Positions 45,537-57,225 are shown, counted from the first letter of the stretch. The stretch is 64,000 nt of DNA from Protonemura montana (GCA_947568835.1 CANOQG010000002.1:310001-374000), one strand, 5' to 3'. A program made the numbers and translations. The notes: generated from the letters alone by a model not told the origin.

Positions 45537-45844
45537 TAAATGTATGTACAATATAATCTATCAATTAATGTACATGCATAATTGTCTAGCTCTGGGAGGA
45601 GCAGTTCCGTTATAGTGTCCACATGCGAGCGCAATGGTCGTGAAGTTAAAGGGCTATGCGGCGTCCGGTGCTTTATACCTGCAGCAGAAAAGCGTGTCAG
45701 CATGGTGAAATATATGGGAATTGGGTTGCTACCTGCCGTGCTAGTCACGGTTCCTGGTCTGCCCTACCTAGCCTTACTGAATTTAAATTTATCTAGGAAA
45801 TGTTACCGCTATTGCAAATGTAAGGGATACTACAATGATAGGAT
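45537..45844 (-). other. RepHel copy 3 immediate 3' flank
   Basis: Counterpart of 13726-14034 with single-base differences only. No gene called. Confidence 0.4.
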
Positions 45845-48800
45845 TTAGGAGGAGGAGGCGTCCATTGGAACTTCTTCATCCGCATCCGATACAGCGAGTT
45901 GACTAAGCGACTGCTCAAGGGCCTGCTGGTCAGCCTCTTGATAGCCACTACGCGAGGAAGGATCCGCTGCCTGGTGGTCCGGCGCATGAATCTCGAGCAC
46001 CTCCTGGTACACGATGTTCTTGGTGAAGGTGGTGTTGCTCGAGACGATCAACTTGCCCTGCGCCTCGTTACCGGCGACTGCCACGAAGATTGAGTCCAAA
46101 GAGCGAGCCCGAGAAAGCGCCACGTATAGCTGACCGTGTCCGAATACTGGTTTTTCTAAATGAATTCCCACCCTCTTTAAAGATTGACCCTGGGCTTTAT
46201 TGATGGTCATGGCGAATGCCAGACGGATCGGAAACTGGCGCCTTGTCATCGTAAAGGGCATGCCAATGTCCGAGGGAGTTAGGTTGACTCTACATAGGAA
46301 AGTGCGTCGTCCCGCACAGCGCCCTCCGATGATCCTGCAGTCGATCACGTGCTCGTGGAGTGCAACAACGCTGAGTCGAGTCCCATTGCATAGGCCGGCT
46401 CTCACGTCGACGTTCCTCATGAGCATCACGATTGCATGAACTTTCAGACGAAGCTTGTGCGGTGGCATCCCGGATGGCGTTAATGAATTTAGATATTCTA
46501 CGGGATAATCGGTAGCCAAAACGTCGCCATCTTCGCCTTCACTGACATCGACAGTGTCGGCGCTGCAGTATTCGAACACGTCACCTTCGAGGCGCTCAAG
46601 AACGTTGTCATTGATGTTCAAAGACTCCACGTTCTTCGGGCAGAGGATGGCATGGTCTTGCATCACGGCCATCTCGGCAGCACTAATGCTCGTGCCGAAG
46701 ACGGCGTCAATGACGCAGTCCACGACGCATTGGACAGGTAATGCGATGGTGTCATCCGGGAGGTGGCAGTCATTCAAAATCTCGCCGTTTCCGACACGCA
46801 AGAGCCACTCGACAAACTCTACTTCGCCTGGGTTGGCGCGCATGTTCGCGCGCAGCTCGAGGGTGCGGAACAACGACCAAAGCGCGCCACGCTTAATGCA
46901 TTGCTCGACTATGGTCGTTCGGTTGCCATTTCGAACGACTGGGAGGCACTGCCTAAAATCCCCGCCGATAACGATCACCTTTCCGCCGAACGGACGCTCA
47001 TCGTTTGTCACGTCTCTTAGCGTCCGCTCGATCACGTTCAGGGCCAGCAGAGGCGCCATGGGTCCTTCATCCAAGATGATGACCTTGGCCGCCCTCAGCG
47101 AAGCGCCCTCGGCGGAGTTGGGCTTCACGCCAGACGTGCTGTTTTCCACAATCGGAACAGGTAATCGAAATCGCGAGTGGCAGGTCCTCCCTCCCTTCAG
47201 TAACGTCGCCGCAATGCCCGTCCACGCGACGGCCACGGCTCGCTCGCCTCGGGCTCGCAGCGTGCTGATGAGGGTGTTGTATAGGAAGGTCTTCCCGCTG
47301 CCGCCCGGGCCGTCCAGGTAGAAGCACCTCTGCTCGGCGTTCGGGTCGTCGATTGCTGCCATCACCGCGTCGAATGCCACGCGCTGTCTGCCGTTGAGCT
47401 TCACCAAGTTCTCCTCGGCCTCTTCCCTTTCGGCGGTCTGGTCGAACTGCTCGTCGACAGCAACGATGACTGGCACTCGAGGCGCTGGCAAACCGATTTC
47501 GGCGTTGGTCAGGCGGTGTAGGGCAAGGACGGACTGGATGGAATTCAGGGCCAACTGTTCTGCCTCGATGGGGTCGTGTTCTCGGGCGAAATCTTCGCAG
47601 AAATCGCCCTTGAAACGCTCCCATAGAGACAGCGGGTCAAGAGGCTGACAGAACGCGCAAATGATAGCAAACAGCTGACGAAGTTCGTTTGGCATCTTTA
47701 TAGCAACCGCCTCCTGCAGACATTTCTGCCACTCATCGTCGTCCATTAGCAGGTTGCGTGCGATGGCAGCTTCCTTGAAGGTAGCGTAAACCCTACCCTG
47801 GAACGTGCGCACGTCCTCGAATGAGGTGGCGCCGGCGACGTGTAGCAAAAGGAGACGAAGATGGTATCGCTCGATCTGCCTGGGCGTCACGGAGTACATT
47901 CGGCTGATGATGGAGCCGGCACCTCGCTTTCGTGGCTTCCACGCTTTGCCCTCGAAACGGAAGTGGTACGGGATGTCGATGTACTTGTACTGCCGTGCCG
48001 CCGGGTTGCTACTATTCAGCGCAAACCATGCCGTCAGCGTAGTCAGCGCAGCCCTGCCGCGTTCTGCTGCGGCTTCCTCGTCTCCAGGACGGAACGTGAC
48101 CATGTGGTCACCCTCGAGGTGGATCGCCAAACGGATGATAGTGTGCGACTTTTCGTGCATTTCAAATCCGAAAATTCTCCACGCAGCCTCTTGGGGACTC
48201 ACGTAGCGAGAGTCGATGAACTGTGAGACCTCGTCCCACACCAACTCTTGCTGGGCACCGTGCGCTGGACGTGGCTCATGATCGCCCTCCGCGGGGACAG
48301 AGACGCGGAGCTGGACCCTGGCACAGTCGTGACCTTTGTACACGTACTTGCACAGGTACTTGACCGTCTTCGCGGATCCACAGTGCTCGATGTTCAGGTG
48401 GCAGTCAAACTTGGAGCTTAAGTACTTGTTGTAAGGCACTACGTCTCGGTTGTCGACCACTCTTCCTGAGATGGTATGCGTCTGCCCGCTCTCTCGACGG
48501 CGATAGACGGTGAAACCCCCCTCGTTGACCACAGTCACATCTGTGAACGACTTGGGGAACTTCTTCTTACACTTTCCGTCCTCCATGCACACAGAGGACA
48601 TGTTCCGAGCGCCGCACGGGCCGTGGATCATCGACGACACGATGACCTTGTGCAGTCTCTCCTCGGTCACCGGATCGGGCAACTCGGCACAGATAAGTGC
48701 GTCTACCTCCTCGGGAGTGCGGATCTTGTCCTCGTCGCGAAGGATTACCAGGATGTGAGCGTGAGGGAGTCCACGTTTTTGGAACTCGATCACGTGGAAG

Positions 48801-51319
48801 TGAGCCATGGGAACGCCCAGCACGTGCCTCTTGGTGAGATCAGACATGAGCTCCTTGAGTTTAAGTTGGAATACTCGCGCGGTGAGATCGGGTCGGTCTT
48901 CTGCCCTTTCGTACGCCGCTAGGCTCGTCTGAATCTCAGGCCACTTCGGATTACACGTCATAGTAAGGAAAAGATCGGGTTTTCCAAACTTGGTGACGAT
49001 ACTCATAGCGTCTTGATATAGCTGCTGGCAATGCCTGGGGCTTCCGATGAAACTGGAAGGCAGAATCACCATCTTCCCGACATTGCAGCCCTGCCGCTCA
49101 GCACGGTTCGCCAAGTGGTCCATGAGCCCACTGTAGAGTTCGGCGCGCAGCGTTTTCTGGTTCCTGATGACGAACTCAAGGCGATTGCCCTCAACCTTGA
49201 TATAGGCGTCTACCATAAACTGCTGCGTCAGCTTGCCGGCGTGCAGCACTGGATGGAAGGCGCCGACACGCTCGTGGAGTCGATGGCTATAAAACTCCAT
49301 TAGAGTGACGACGCTGTGCTTAGATTGCCTGGTGTGCGGCATACCTCGTTGCCAGCCGGGTTCTCCACGCGGGAACAACAGCACGTAGCTGAGCGGATCC
49401 GTGTTGGGCGACAGGACAGACAGCTGCTCAATAAATCCGCCACGAGTATGGATACGAATATCACGTCCTAGAGGAGGCATGCCACCGTCAACGCTCTGAT
49501 AGACAACGGCCACCTCGTGGGCCGTAGGATTTTCGTACAGCCGCCGTCGGTCATCCACGAAACGCAGTTCGGCCATGACCTCGGGTCGCCCCTCGGCAGC
49601 TGCACGGATCCTGTCGTCGGCCTCCACCTGACCTAACGTTTTAAGCCCTTGGGCAAAAGGATTTATTTCGCGAACCAGCGCGTCCAGCTCATGAAGCAGG
49701 TTGGGTAGCAGATTAGCATTCTGGCGCCTGTCCATTCGATGCGTCTTCGCTTGTTCCGCGTCAAGAAAGTACAGGTGCGAATAGAGTGGCTTCTGCACCG
49801 CCTGCCCCATATGGCCGATCCTGTGCTGGATGTTGCCATGGACACGAAAACAGTATGTGCCACGGCCCTGGGGGATGTCCGTCTTAACTCCGACTGAAGC
49901 GAAGGAGAGCGAACTGTTGTACGACCGGATGTTTTTGCGGAAGTTCTTAGACTCGCAATGGTCTCCGGTCAGCAACGCATGCATTAAATCGGGATACTCG
50001 AGGAGAGGATCGAGGATTACGTTGCCCGAGTGACAACAGAGTTTGTAAATTTTGTCAGAAGGACGCTCTCCTGCGAAGTACAGAGCGCCGCACACCCTGC
50101 ATACTTCGTCCATTCTGCCGCAGTGAAAAAGGGCGACGTCAGCGACGTCTTGCCGTGCAGCCTCCAAGTGGAAAGGATGAAGGTTCACTGGAGCAAGATC
50201 AGGTTCGAACTGATCGTCTGCCACGTCAATAGCCTCGACCGCGACTCGCTGGCTTTGCTCTAGTTCAGCCTCTTGGGCGCGTTGAGACGCCTCCTCCTCA
50301 GCGCGCTGAGAGACTTCCACTTCGAACGCCGCGAGCTTATCCCTGGTCTCTATATTTCGACACTGCTGAGATCGCTCCCGCGCGGCGACTAATCGGCTCT
50401 CGCGCGCCTCTGTAGTCTCATGCTGCCTTTCACACTGCGTTTGAACTGCCTTCTGGCTTAATCGCTGAAGGCGCTGCTCCTCAGCTTCGTCGCTCAAGCG
50501 GCGACGCTTGAACTCTGCCATAAGGGCTAGTCGCTGAAGGCGCTGTTCGTCAGCTTCGTTACTCAAGCGGCGACGCTTTGACTCTGCCATAAGGGCTAGT
50601 CGCTGAAGGCGCTGTTCGTCAGCTTCGTCACTTAAGCGGCGACGCTTTGACTCTGCCTTAAGGGCTAGTCGCTGAAGGCGCTGTTCTTCCGTACATTTTG
50701 CCAAGCGGAGGCGCTCAGACTCGGCCTTTTCAGCAAGAAGCTGTAGGCGTCGTCCCTCAGAAGCTTCGTCTAGTCGTCGACGCTTCGACTCGGCAACCTG
50801 AGCCAGACGCAGAAGACGCTGGGCCTCATCCTCAGCCTTTCTGCGCTGGCGAGCATTTCTAGCTTTTTCCGCTAGTCGGGCACTCCGTTCGTTTGCTGCT
50901 ACTTGCACGTTCTTGTCCTCTTGGAGCTGGCCAACTGAATTTTCTAGGATGTGAGTCTGGTCAAGGGATGGGAGTATAGACGGCAAATTGTCGGAAAAGG
51001 AATGCATATAGCGGCTTGTAGAGGGTTGATCATAAAAAGCTGGAAGAGAAGCGGGGGCGGCCTGTTCTAATAATGAATCATGCTTAAAGACACTCACCGG
51101 GGCTTCTCTAAGAACAGCGGAAAGAAAAGGACGCTGCTCGTCGAGCGTCGACGTCGACGGGCTTGCAGTCGCCTGATGGTCGGCGTGCTCGGCCGTCTCT
51201 CTCGTCCTCGCTCTCTCGTCAGCAGCAGCCCTTTTCCTCGCCGCCGCGCTCTCCGCTCTTGCCGTTGCACCTTTCCCGCCCTTCCGAGACGTCAGATTTA
51301 CACGCTTCTTAGGTGGCAT
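45845..51319 (-). CDS. Helitron Rep/helicase (RepHel) copy 3, 1824 aa
   Basis: Intact reading frame, colinear with copy 2 and with the same three 23-aa repeats; about ten amino-acid differences from copy 2 were seen by eye. All catalytic motifs are present: CRVC/CCH cluster, FLTMTCNPKW, HUH, YLCKYVYKG, GPGGSGKT, LDEGPM, GGDFRQ, YVALSRAR. It keeps the GHGQ and LDSIF residues of copy 1, so copy 2 carries the derived forms there. Private changes include an Arg to Cys in RSQQCRN and Glu to Asp plus Ala to Glu near NVILDPLLEYPD just after the Cys cluster. The start is at the acceptor-adjacent ATG, as in the other copies. Confidence 0.95.
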   Translation of the reverse strand: MPPKKRVNLTSRKGGKGATARAESAAARKRAAADERARTRETAEHADHQATASPSTSTLDEQRPFLSAVLREAPVSVFKHDSLLEQAAPASLPAFYDQPSTSRYMHSFSDNLPSILPSLDQTHILENSVGQLQEDKNVQVAANERSARLAEKARNARQRRKAEDEAQRLLRLAQVAESKRRRLDEASEGRRLQLLAEKAESERLRLAKCTEEQRLQRLALKAESKRRRLSDEADEQRLQRLALMAESKRRRLSNEADEQRLQRLALMAEFKRRRLSDEAEEQRLQRLSQKAVQTQCERQHETTEARESRLVAARERSQQCRNIETRDKLAAFEVEVSQRAEEEASQRAQEAELEQSQRVAVEAIDVADDQFEPDLAPVNLHPFHLEAARQDVADVALFHCGRMDEVCRVCGALYFAGERPSDKIYKLCCHSGNVILDPLLEYPDLMHALLTGDHCESKNFRKNIRSYNSSLSFASVGVKTDIPQGRGTYCFRVHGNIQHRIGHMGQAVQKPLYSHLYFLDAEQAKTHRMDRRQNANLLPNLLHELDALVREINPFAQGLKTLGQVEADDRIRAAAEGRPEVMAELRFVDDRRRLYENPTAHEVAVVYQSVDGGMPPLGRDIRIHTRGGFIEQLSVLSPNTDPLSYVLLFPRGEPGWQRGMPHTRQSKHSVVTLMEFYSHRLHERVGAFHPVLHAGKLTQQFMVDAYIKVEGNRLEFVIRNQKTLRAELYSGLMDHLANRAERQGCNVGKMVILPSSFIGSPRHCQQLYQDAMSIVTKFGKPDLFLTMTCNPKWPEIQTSLAAYERAEDRPDLTARVFQLKLKELMSDLTKRHVLGVPMAHFHVIEFQKRGLPHAHILVILRDEDKIRTPEEVDALICAELPDPVTEERLHKVIVSSMIHGPCGARNMSSVCMEDGKCKKKFPKSFTDVTVVNEGGFTVYRRRESGQTHTISGRVVDNRDVVPYNKYLSSKFDCHLNIEHCGSAKTVKYLCKYVYKGHDCARVQLRVSVPAEGDHEPRPAHGAQQELVWDEVSQFIDSRYVSPQEAAWRIFGFEMHEKSHTIIRLAIHLEGDHMVTFRPGDEEAAAERGRAALTTLTAWFALNSSNPAARQYKYIDIPYHFRFEGKAWKPRKRGAGSIISRMYSVTPRQIERYHLRLLLLHVAGATSFEDVRTFQGRVYATFKEAAIARNLLMDDDEWQKCLQEAVAIKMPNELRQLFAIICAFCQPLDPLSLWERFKGDFCEDFAREHDPIEAEQLALNSIQSVLALHRLTNAEIGLPAPRVPVIVAVDEQFDQTAEREEAEENLVKLNGRQRVAFDAVMAAIDDPNAEQRCFYLDGPGGSGKTFLYNTLISTLRARGERAVAVAWTGIAATLLKGGRTCHSRFRLPVPIVENSTSGVKPNSAEGASLRAAKVIILDEGPMAPLLALNVIERTLRDVTNDERPFGGKVIVIGGDFRQCLPVVRNGNRTTIVEQCIKRGALWSLFRTLELRANMRANPGEVEFVEWLLRVGNGEILNDCHLPDDTIALPVQCVVDCVIDAVFGTSISAAEMAVMQDHAILCPKNVESLNINDNVLERLEGDVFEYCSADTVDVSEGEDGDVLATDYPVEYLNSLTPSGMPPHKLRLKVHAIVMLMRNVDVRAGLCNGTRLSVVALHEHVIDCRIIGGRCAGRRTFLCRVNLTPSDIGMPFTMTRRQFPIRLAFAMTINKAQGQSLKRVGIHLEKPVFGHGQLYVALSRARSLDSIFVAVAGNEAQGKLIVSSNTTFTKNIVYQEVLEIHAPDHQAADPSSRSGYQEADQQALEQSLSQLAVSDADEEVPMDASSS
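50477..50683 (-). repeat. 69-bp coding tandem repeat, 3 units
   Basis: Three in-frame units at the same offset from the ATG (636 bp) as in copy 2. Confidence 0.95.
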
Positions 51320-51815
51320 CTGTGTAAAGAAAGCGAGGCTTTAGTAATGCCTAGCGTAGCCGAGCTGACGCGGGAATGGCTGAGCACGAACCGACCGCCA
51401 TGTTCAATAAAAGTGACCTCACGCAAATATCATGCCAGGCTAAATGTATGCTTTAATATGCACAACAATCACTTCAGTTTCTTTACAAAGAAATATGCTA
51501 ATTTGCTTCGAATGCGAGCTTGGACGCCATGTTGAACACACTTCTAATTGTTGGAACGGTGGGCATGGGAGGGTTGGGGAGGGGGATGAGAATCGCGTCG
51601 AGCGATTGCATCATGTTACGTAAAAATGACGTCATGGAAATATCCACAAGACGGGCAAAATGTATGCTTTCCAGTCTTGATGATGAACGATAATTTTAAT
51701 AATTAAGTAGCTAAACGCTATAAAATCACTATAAATAATTGAATCACTTGATGATATCAGTGGTTGACTATTACTGGATATTGTGACATGCAAATTAAAT
51801 CTGAAATAAGATTAC
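51320..51815 (-). other. Putative 5'-UTR intron of RepHel copy 3
   Basis: Donor GTAATC at 51815 and acceptor next to the ATG at 51320, read on the - strand. CRE palindrome at 51627-51634. Confidence 0.55.
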
Positions 51816-52221
51816 CTTGAATAGCGACGAAATTCTTCCCCACAAGAGTGTTTCGCCGTGTAGGTAATCCGCACTCTCATGCTATACTAACTGCTATAGC
51901 AAATGGCGGTTGGCGAGCTTTGGGAGTGTGACTAATTGCCGAGCGTGGATGCCGATCAAAAAGCGGTAACCAACAACCCGCTACGTAAAATGACGTCACG
52001 CAAATTCAAACTTGAACACCACGCGCGACGATTTAAATTACGTGCCATAAGAAGCTGTCGATGCTACACGCTGTAAATGAATGAAGCCAGAAGTCAAATT
52101 ATTGTGGTCAGTGATCATAATAATATGTCTTTAGAGGTTAACTAATTAATTACGCGTTAAATCACTACTAAATTTATCTGAAAACTCATTAAAGAAACAC
52201 AATTGAACACAAAATATGCAC
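51816..52221 (-). promoter_or_regulatory. RepHel copy 3 promoter/leader with putative exon 1
   Basis: CRE palindrome TGACGTCA at 51991-51998. The exon region carries two substitutions near 51885-51897 compared with copies 1 and 2 but keeps the donor. Homology with the copy 1 leader ends at the TGCATATTTTGTG segment (about 52221). Confidence 0.5.
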
Positions 52222-52512
52222 CTTTGCCTTTTTAAAGCCTTTTATGGGACCACCACCCAAAGAACTAAGAAAATAAATAAGAAAATATAGTTTTTGGCCC
52301 TTTCGATTTAAATAAGCATTTTGCCTCTTCACCAGTAGCTACCCTATGCTCTGCGGGCATGCCCGATGGCCAGATCATTACTCAAATATGGCCCTAGTCC
52401 ATTACCTAGGTCCTCAGACCTGGGATATATTTCTTTTTAAAATATGTCTTTTAATGTACATTCAGAAGGCATTATTAAAGCCCATTGCCCAATAGATGTA
52501 AAGATACAAACT
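52222..52512 (-). other. Spacer upstream of RepHel copy 3 with palindromes
   Basis: Reverse counterpart of 19291-19585, with CGGGCATGCCCG near 52357. AGGTCT-ga-AGACCT is altered here to a shorter match near 52410-52425. No ORF. Confidence 0.5.
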
Positions 52513-53852
52513 GCTGATTTAAAAAAATCTGGATAGAGCATAGGATCCAGCCAGCTGATCTCAAATAACATGGATAGAGCATAGGATCCAGCCAGCTGAT
52601 CTCAAATAACCTGGATAGAGCATAGGATCCAGCCAGCTGATCTCAAATAACCTGGATAGAGCATAGGATCCAGCCAGCTGATCTCAAATAACATGGATAG
52701 AGCATAGGATCCAGCCAGCTGATCTCAGATAACCTGAATAGAACATAGGATCCACCCAGCTGATCTCAAATAACCTGAAAAGAGCATAGAATCCAGTCAG
52801 CTGATCTCAAATAACCTGGATAGAGCATAGGATCCAGCCAGCTGATCTCAAATAACCTGGATAGAGCATAGGATCCAGCTAGCTGATCTCAAATAACCTG
52901 GATAGAGCATAGGATCCAGCCAGCTGATCTCAAATAACCTGGATAGAGTATAGGATCCAGTCAGCTGATCTCAAATAACCTGGATAGAGCATAGGATCCA
53001 CCCAGCTGATCTCAAATAACCTGGATAGAGCATAGGATCCAGCCAGCTTATCTCAAATAACCTGGATAGAGCATAGGATCCAGCTAGCTGATCTCAAATA
53101 ACCTGGATAGAGCATAGGATCCAGCCAGCTGATCTCAAATAACCTGGATAGAGCATAGGATCCAGCCAGCTGATCTTAAATAATCTGGATAGAGCATAGG
53201 ATCCAGTCAGCTGATCTCAAATAACCTGGATAGAGCATAGGATCCAGCCAGCTGATCTCAAATAACCTGGATAGAGCATAGGATCCAGCCAGCTAATCTC
53301 AAATAACCTGGATAGACCATAGGATCCAGCCAGCTGATCTCAAATAACCTGGATAGAGCATAGGATCCACCCAGCTGATCTCAAATAACCTGGATAGAGC
53401 ATAGGATCCAGCCAGCTGATCTCAAATAACCTGGATAGAGCATAGGATCCAGCCAGCTGATCTCAAATAACCTGGATAGAGCATAGGATCCAGCCAGCTG
53501 ATCTCAAATAACCTGGATAGAGCATAGGATCCAGCCAGGTGATCTCAAATAACCTGGATAGAGCATAGGATCAAGCCATCTGATCTCAAATAACCTGGAT
53601 AGAGCATAGGATCCACCCAGCTGATCTCAAATAACCTGGATAGAGCATAGGATCCAGCCAGCTGATCTCAAATAACCTGGATAGAGCATAGGATCCAGCC
53701 AGCTGATCTCAAATAACCTGGATAGAGCATAGGATCCAGCCAGCTGATCTCAAATAACCTGGATAGAGCATAGGATCCAGCCAGCTGATCTCAAATAACC
53801 TGGATAGAGCATAGGATCCAGCCAGCTGATCTCAAATAACATGAATAGAGCT
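52513..53852 (-). repeat. 41-bp satellite array, ~33 units
   Basis: Same 41-bp unit as 18201-19290 in reverse orientation, about six units longer. Variants CCACCCAGC and TCAGTCAGC recur at several places, consistent with block duplication inside the array. Confidence 0.95.
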
Positions 53853-53941
53853 CTAGATATAAAACCTGTAAAATCCGTATTCCATGCTGAGGTTGCTAGC
53901 AATAGAAATTAAACCCACAGGTGATTTGCATTAAAGTCAGA
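53853..53941 (-). other. Spacer between 41-bp and AGCAT satellites
   Basis: Reverse counterpart of 18109-18200; carries the GCTAGCAA...GTGATTTGCAT segment that recurs in unit C at about 56233-56300. Confidence 0.6.
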
Positions 53942-55904
53942 TTGCTATGCTTTGTTATTCTATGCTATGCTATGCTCTGCTATGTTATGTTATGCTATGC
54001 TTTGCTATGCTATGCTTTGCTTTGCTTTGCTATGCTTTGCTATGCTATGCTATGCTTTGCTTTGCTATGCTATGCTATGCTTTGTTATTCTATGCTATGC
54101 TATGCTATGCTATGTTATGTTATGCTATGCTTTGCTATGCTATGCTTTGCTTTGCTTTGCTATGCTTTGCTATGCTATGCTATGCTTTGCTATGCTATGC
54201 TATGCTATGCTATGCTTTGCTATGCTTTGCTATGCTTTGCTATGCTATGCTTTGCTATGATATGCTTTGCTATGCTATGCTATGCTTTGATAAGCTATGC
54301 TATGCTATGCTATGCTATGCTTTGCTATGCTTTGCTTTGCTATGATATGCTTTGCTATGCTATGCTATGCTTTGATAAGCTATGCTATGCTATGCTATGC
54401 TATGCTTTGCTATGCTTTGCTATGCTATGCTATGCTTTGCTATGCTTTGCTATGATATGCTTTGCTATGCTATGCTATGCTTTGATAAGCTATGCTATGC
54501 TTTTCTATGCTATGCTATGCTATGCTATGCTATGCTATGCTATGCTCTGCTATGCTATGCTTTGATAAGCTATGCTATGCTATGCTTTGATAAGCTATGC
54601 TATGCTATGCTTTGCTATGCTATGCTTTGATAAGCTATGCTATGCTATGCTATTCTATGCTATGCTTTGCTATGATATGCTTTGCTTTGCTATGCTATGC
54701 TATGCTATGCTATGCTTTGCAATGCTATGCTATGCTTTGCTATGCCTTGCTATGCTATGCTATGCTATGCTTTGCTTTGCTATGCTTTGCTATGCTTTGC
54801 TATGCTATGCTTTGCTTTGCTTTGCTATGCTATGCTTTGATAAGCTATGCTATGCTATGCTTTGCCATGCTATGCTTTGATAAACTATGCTATGCTATGC
54901 TATTCTATGCTATGCTTTGCTATGATATGCTATGCTATGCTATGCTATGCTATGCTATGCTATGCTTTGCAATGCTATGCTATGCTTTGCTATGCTCTGC
55001 TATGCTATGCTATGCTATGCTATGCTTTGCTATGCTTTGCTATGCTTTGCTATGCTATGCTTTGCTTTGCTATGCTATGCTATGCTATGTTATGCTATGC
55101 TTTGCTATGCTTTGCTATGCTATGCTTTGCTATGCTTTGCTATGCTTTGCTATGATATGCTTTGCTATGCTATGCTATGCTTTGATAAGCTTTGCTATGC
55201 TATGCTTTTCTATGCTATGCTATGCTATGCTATGCTATGCTATGCTTTGCTCTGCTATGCTATGCTTTGATAAGTTTGCTATGCTTTGCTTTGCTTTGCT
55301 ATGCTATGCTATGCTATGCTTTGCTATGCTATGCTTTGATAAGCTATGCTATGCTTTGCTATTCTATGCTTTGCTATGCTATGCTATGCTATGCTTTGCT
55401 TTGCTATGCTATGCTATGCTATGCTTTGCTATGCTATGCTTTGATAAGCTATGCTATGCTTTGCTATTCTACGCTTTGCTATGCTTTGCTATTCTATGCT
55501 TTGCTATGATATGCTATGCTATGCTCTGCTATGCTATGCTTTGATAAGCTATGCTATGCTTTGCTTTGCTTTGCTATGCTATGCTATGCTATGCTTTGCT
55601 ATGCTATGCTTTGATAAGCTATGCTATGCTTTGCTATTCTATGCTTTGCTATGCTATGCTATGCTATGCTATGCTATGCTTTGCTATGATATGCTATGCT
55701 ATGCAATGCTATGCTATGCTATGCTATGCTTTGCAATGCTATGCTATGCTTTGCTATGCTTTGCTATGCTATGCTTTGCTATGCTTTGCTATGCTATGCT
55801 ATGCTATGCTATGCTATGCTTTGCTATGCTATGCTATGCTATGCTTTGCTATGCTATGCTATGCTTTGCTATGCTATGCTATGCTTTGCTGTGCTATGCT
55901 ATGC
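53942..55904 (-). repeat. 5-bp satellite array, AGCAT on - strand
   Basis: About 1.96 kb. It contains many TTTGATAAGC variants (at least a dozen, against about four in the M4 array), often followed by the same run of units, which points to local amplification of blocks of about 70-260 bp carrying this marker. Confidence 0.95.
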
Positions 55905-56709
55905 CAAATGTTCAGGACAGCCTTTAAAATTGCCAAAGAAATTGTGAATGCATTGTTTTTCGCATTCAAAACAATTAATAGGTACCTTGATATAGGTACC
56001 AATTACGTATTTGCGCGGTAAAAAAAAAAAAAAATTAAATAAAAATGTTCTCACTAAACACTTTGCGTTTGAAAACCTGTTGCTAATTCACGGCAGTCTT
56101 GAAAATTATAATTTTTTTCACGGCTTCTTACGTCGATGCAAAAGAATTGTCACCTGTTTTTGCGATCTGTCACTCAAAATCAAGATTTGTCGGAATAATC
56201 TCAAAAAAACATGTTTAGTATAGTTTGGTTGTTAAGAAATCCATATTCCATGCTTAGGTTGCTAGCAATGGAAAGTTAACCCACAGGTGATTTGCATAAA
56301 AGTCGGAAATATCATTTCCGTTTGAAATTGGTGGTGGAATCTTGTCTAGGTTGGGGTTGAATAGTATGCGTCGTATTTGAACAATTTCGGCTTAAATCGG
56401 CAAGATGTTTATACCTTTATGAAACACAATTAAACTAAAGAAATTCAATTGAACACAAAATGTGCAATAAAAATGCAATTTTTACGCCTGTAAAGAGTCA
56501 AACTTTTTCCTTACCTACCTGTTTCATATGAAGTGGCATTTGGAATCCTGTCAAATCGCCGTATGCCATCAACTCACCTTAAAAATGTCGCGTTTCATAT
56601 CATGCTTCGAAATCATGTACAAATTATAACCATTTCCTGTCGTTTTTGACCGATTTTCGCCAAAAACAAAGGGGTTTTAGTAGATTGTTTAACATTTAAA
56701 CCCATTTTG
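55905..56709 (-). repeat. Unit C variant, copy C5
   Basis: Reverse counterpart of 16198-16994, including GGTACC...GGTACC near 55981-56000 and the TATGCAAATCACC segment. No gene. Confidence 0.7.
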
Positions 56710-57225
56710 ACATTTAATTTGGCCTGATAATCCACTGCTGAGAAGATACATTCACGATTTCGTACACCTTGCTGTGGTGTCAAAATAGCAAACAATTGAT
56801 TAAAGCTGTCAGTGTATTAGCAAAATTAATTCTTTTTCACGTAAAACGATCGCAATTGAATGTGTTTTCGCTCAATTACATCAACAACTTTATTACGAAT
56901 GCATGAAAAATCACCGCAAAGCTCGAGGCTAGAAAAACTTGAGTATTAAAATAGTTATAAAATCGAGCTGCATCGCCTGGCTCTGAGATATCTTGCCGTC
57001 ATATTTAGCAATTTTTCACCATGAAAACGATTTTTAATCGCTGTGAAAATGTCGCACGCCAATGTAAAAGTTAATTCTGAAAAATTCTAGCCCATTTTCG
57101 TACGTTTTGAGTCGAATTTCGCAATTTCTATAAACAGTAGAGCGGCCGGTCACATCCCAGCCACCTACCTACCCACAAACTAAAAAGTTGAACATCACAA
57201 TTTTAAAGCTTTTATATAAGGTTAA
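56710..57225 (-). repeat. Unit A, copy A10
   Basis: Starts TTAACC at 57225; carries the GTGACCGGCC variant shared with A4 and the same short GGTAGGTAGG tract. Confidence 0.8.

Larger units (their letters stand above)
43900..57225 (-). mobile_element. Module M10: autonomous Helitron with RepHel copy 3
   Basis: 13,326 bp on the - strand with the same segment order as M4: unit A (57225-56710), unit C variant (56709-55905), AGCAT satellite, spacer, 41-bp satellite, spacer, leader, intron, RepHel, 3' repeats, hairpin, CTAG at 43903-43900. It exceeds M4 by 1091 bp; the AGCAT array is ~849 bp and the 41-bp array ~250 bp longer, which explains the difference. Confidence 0.75.
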
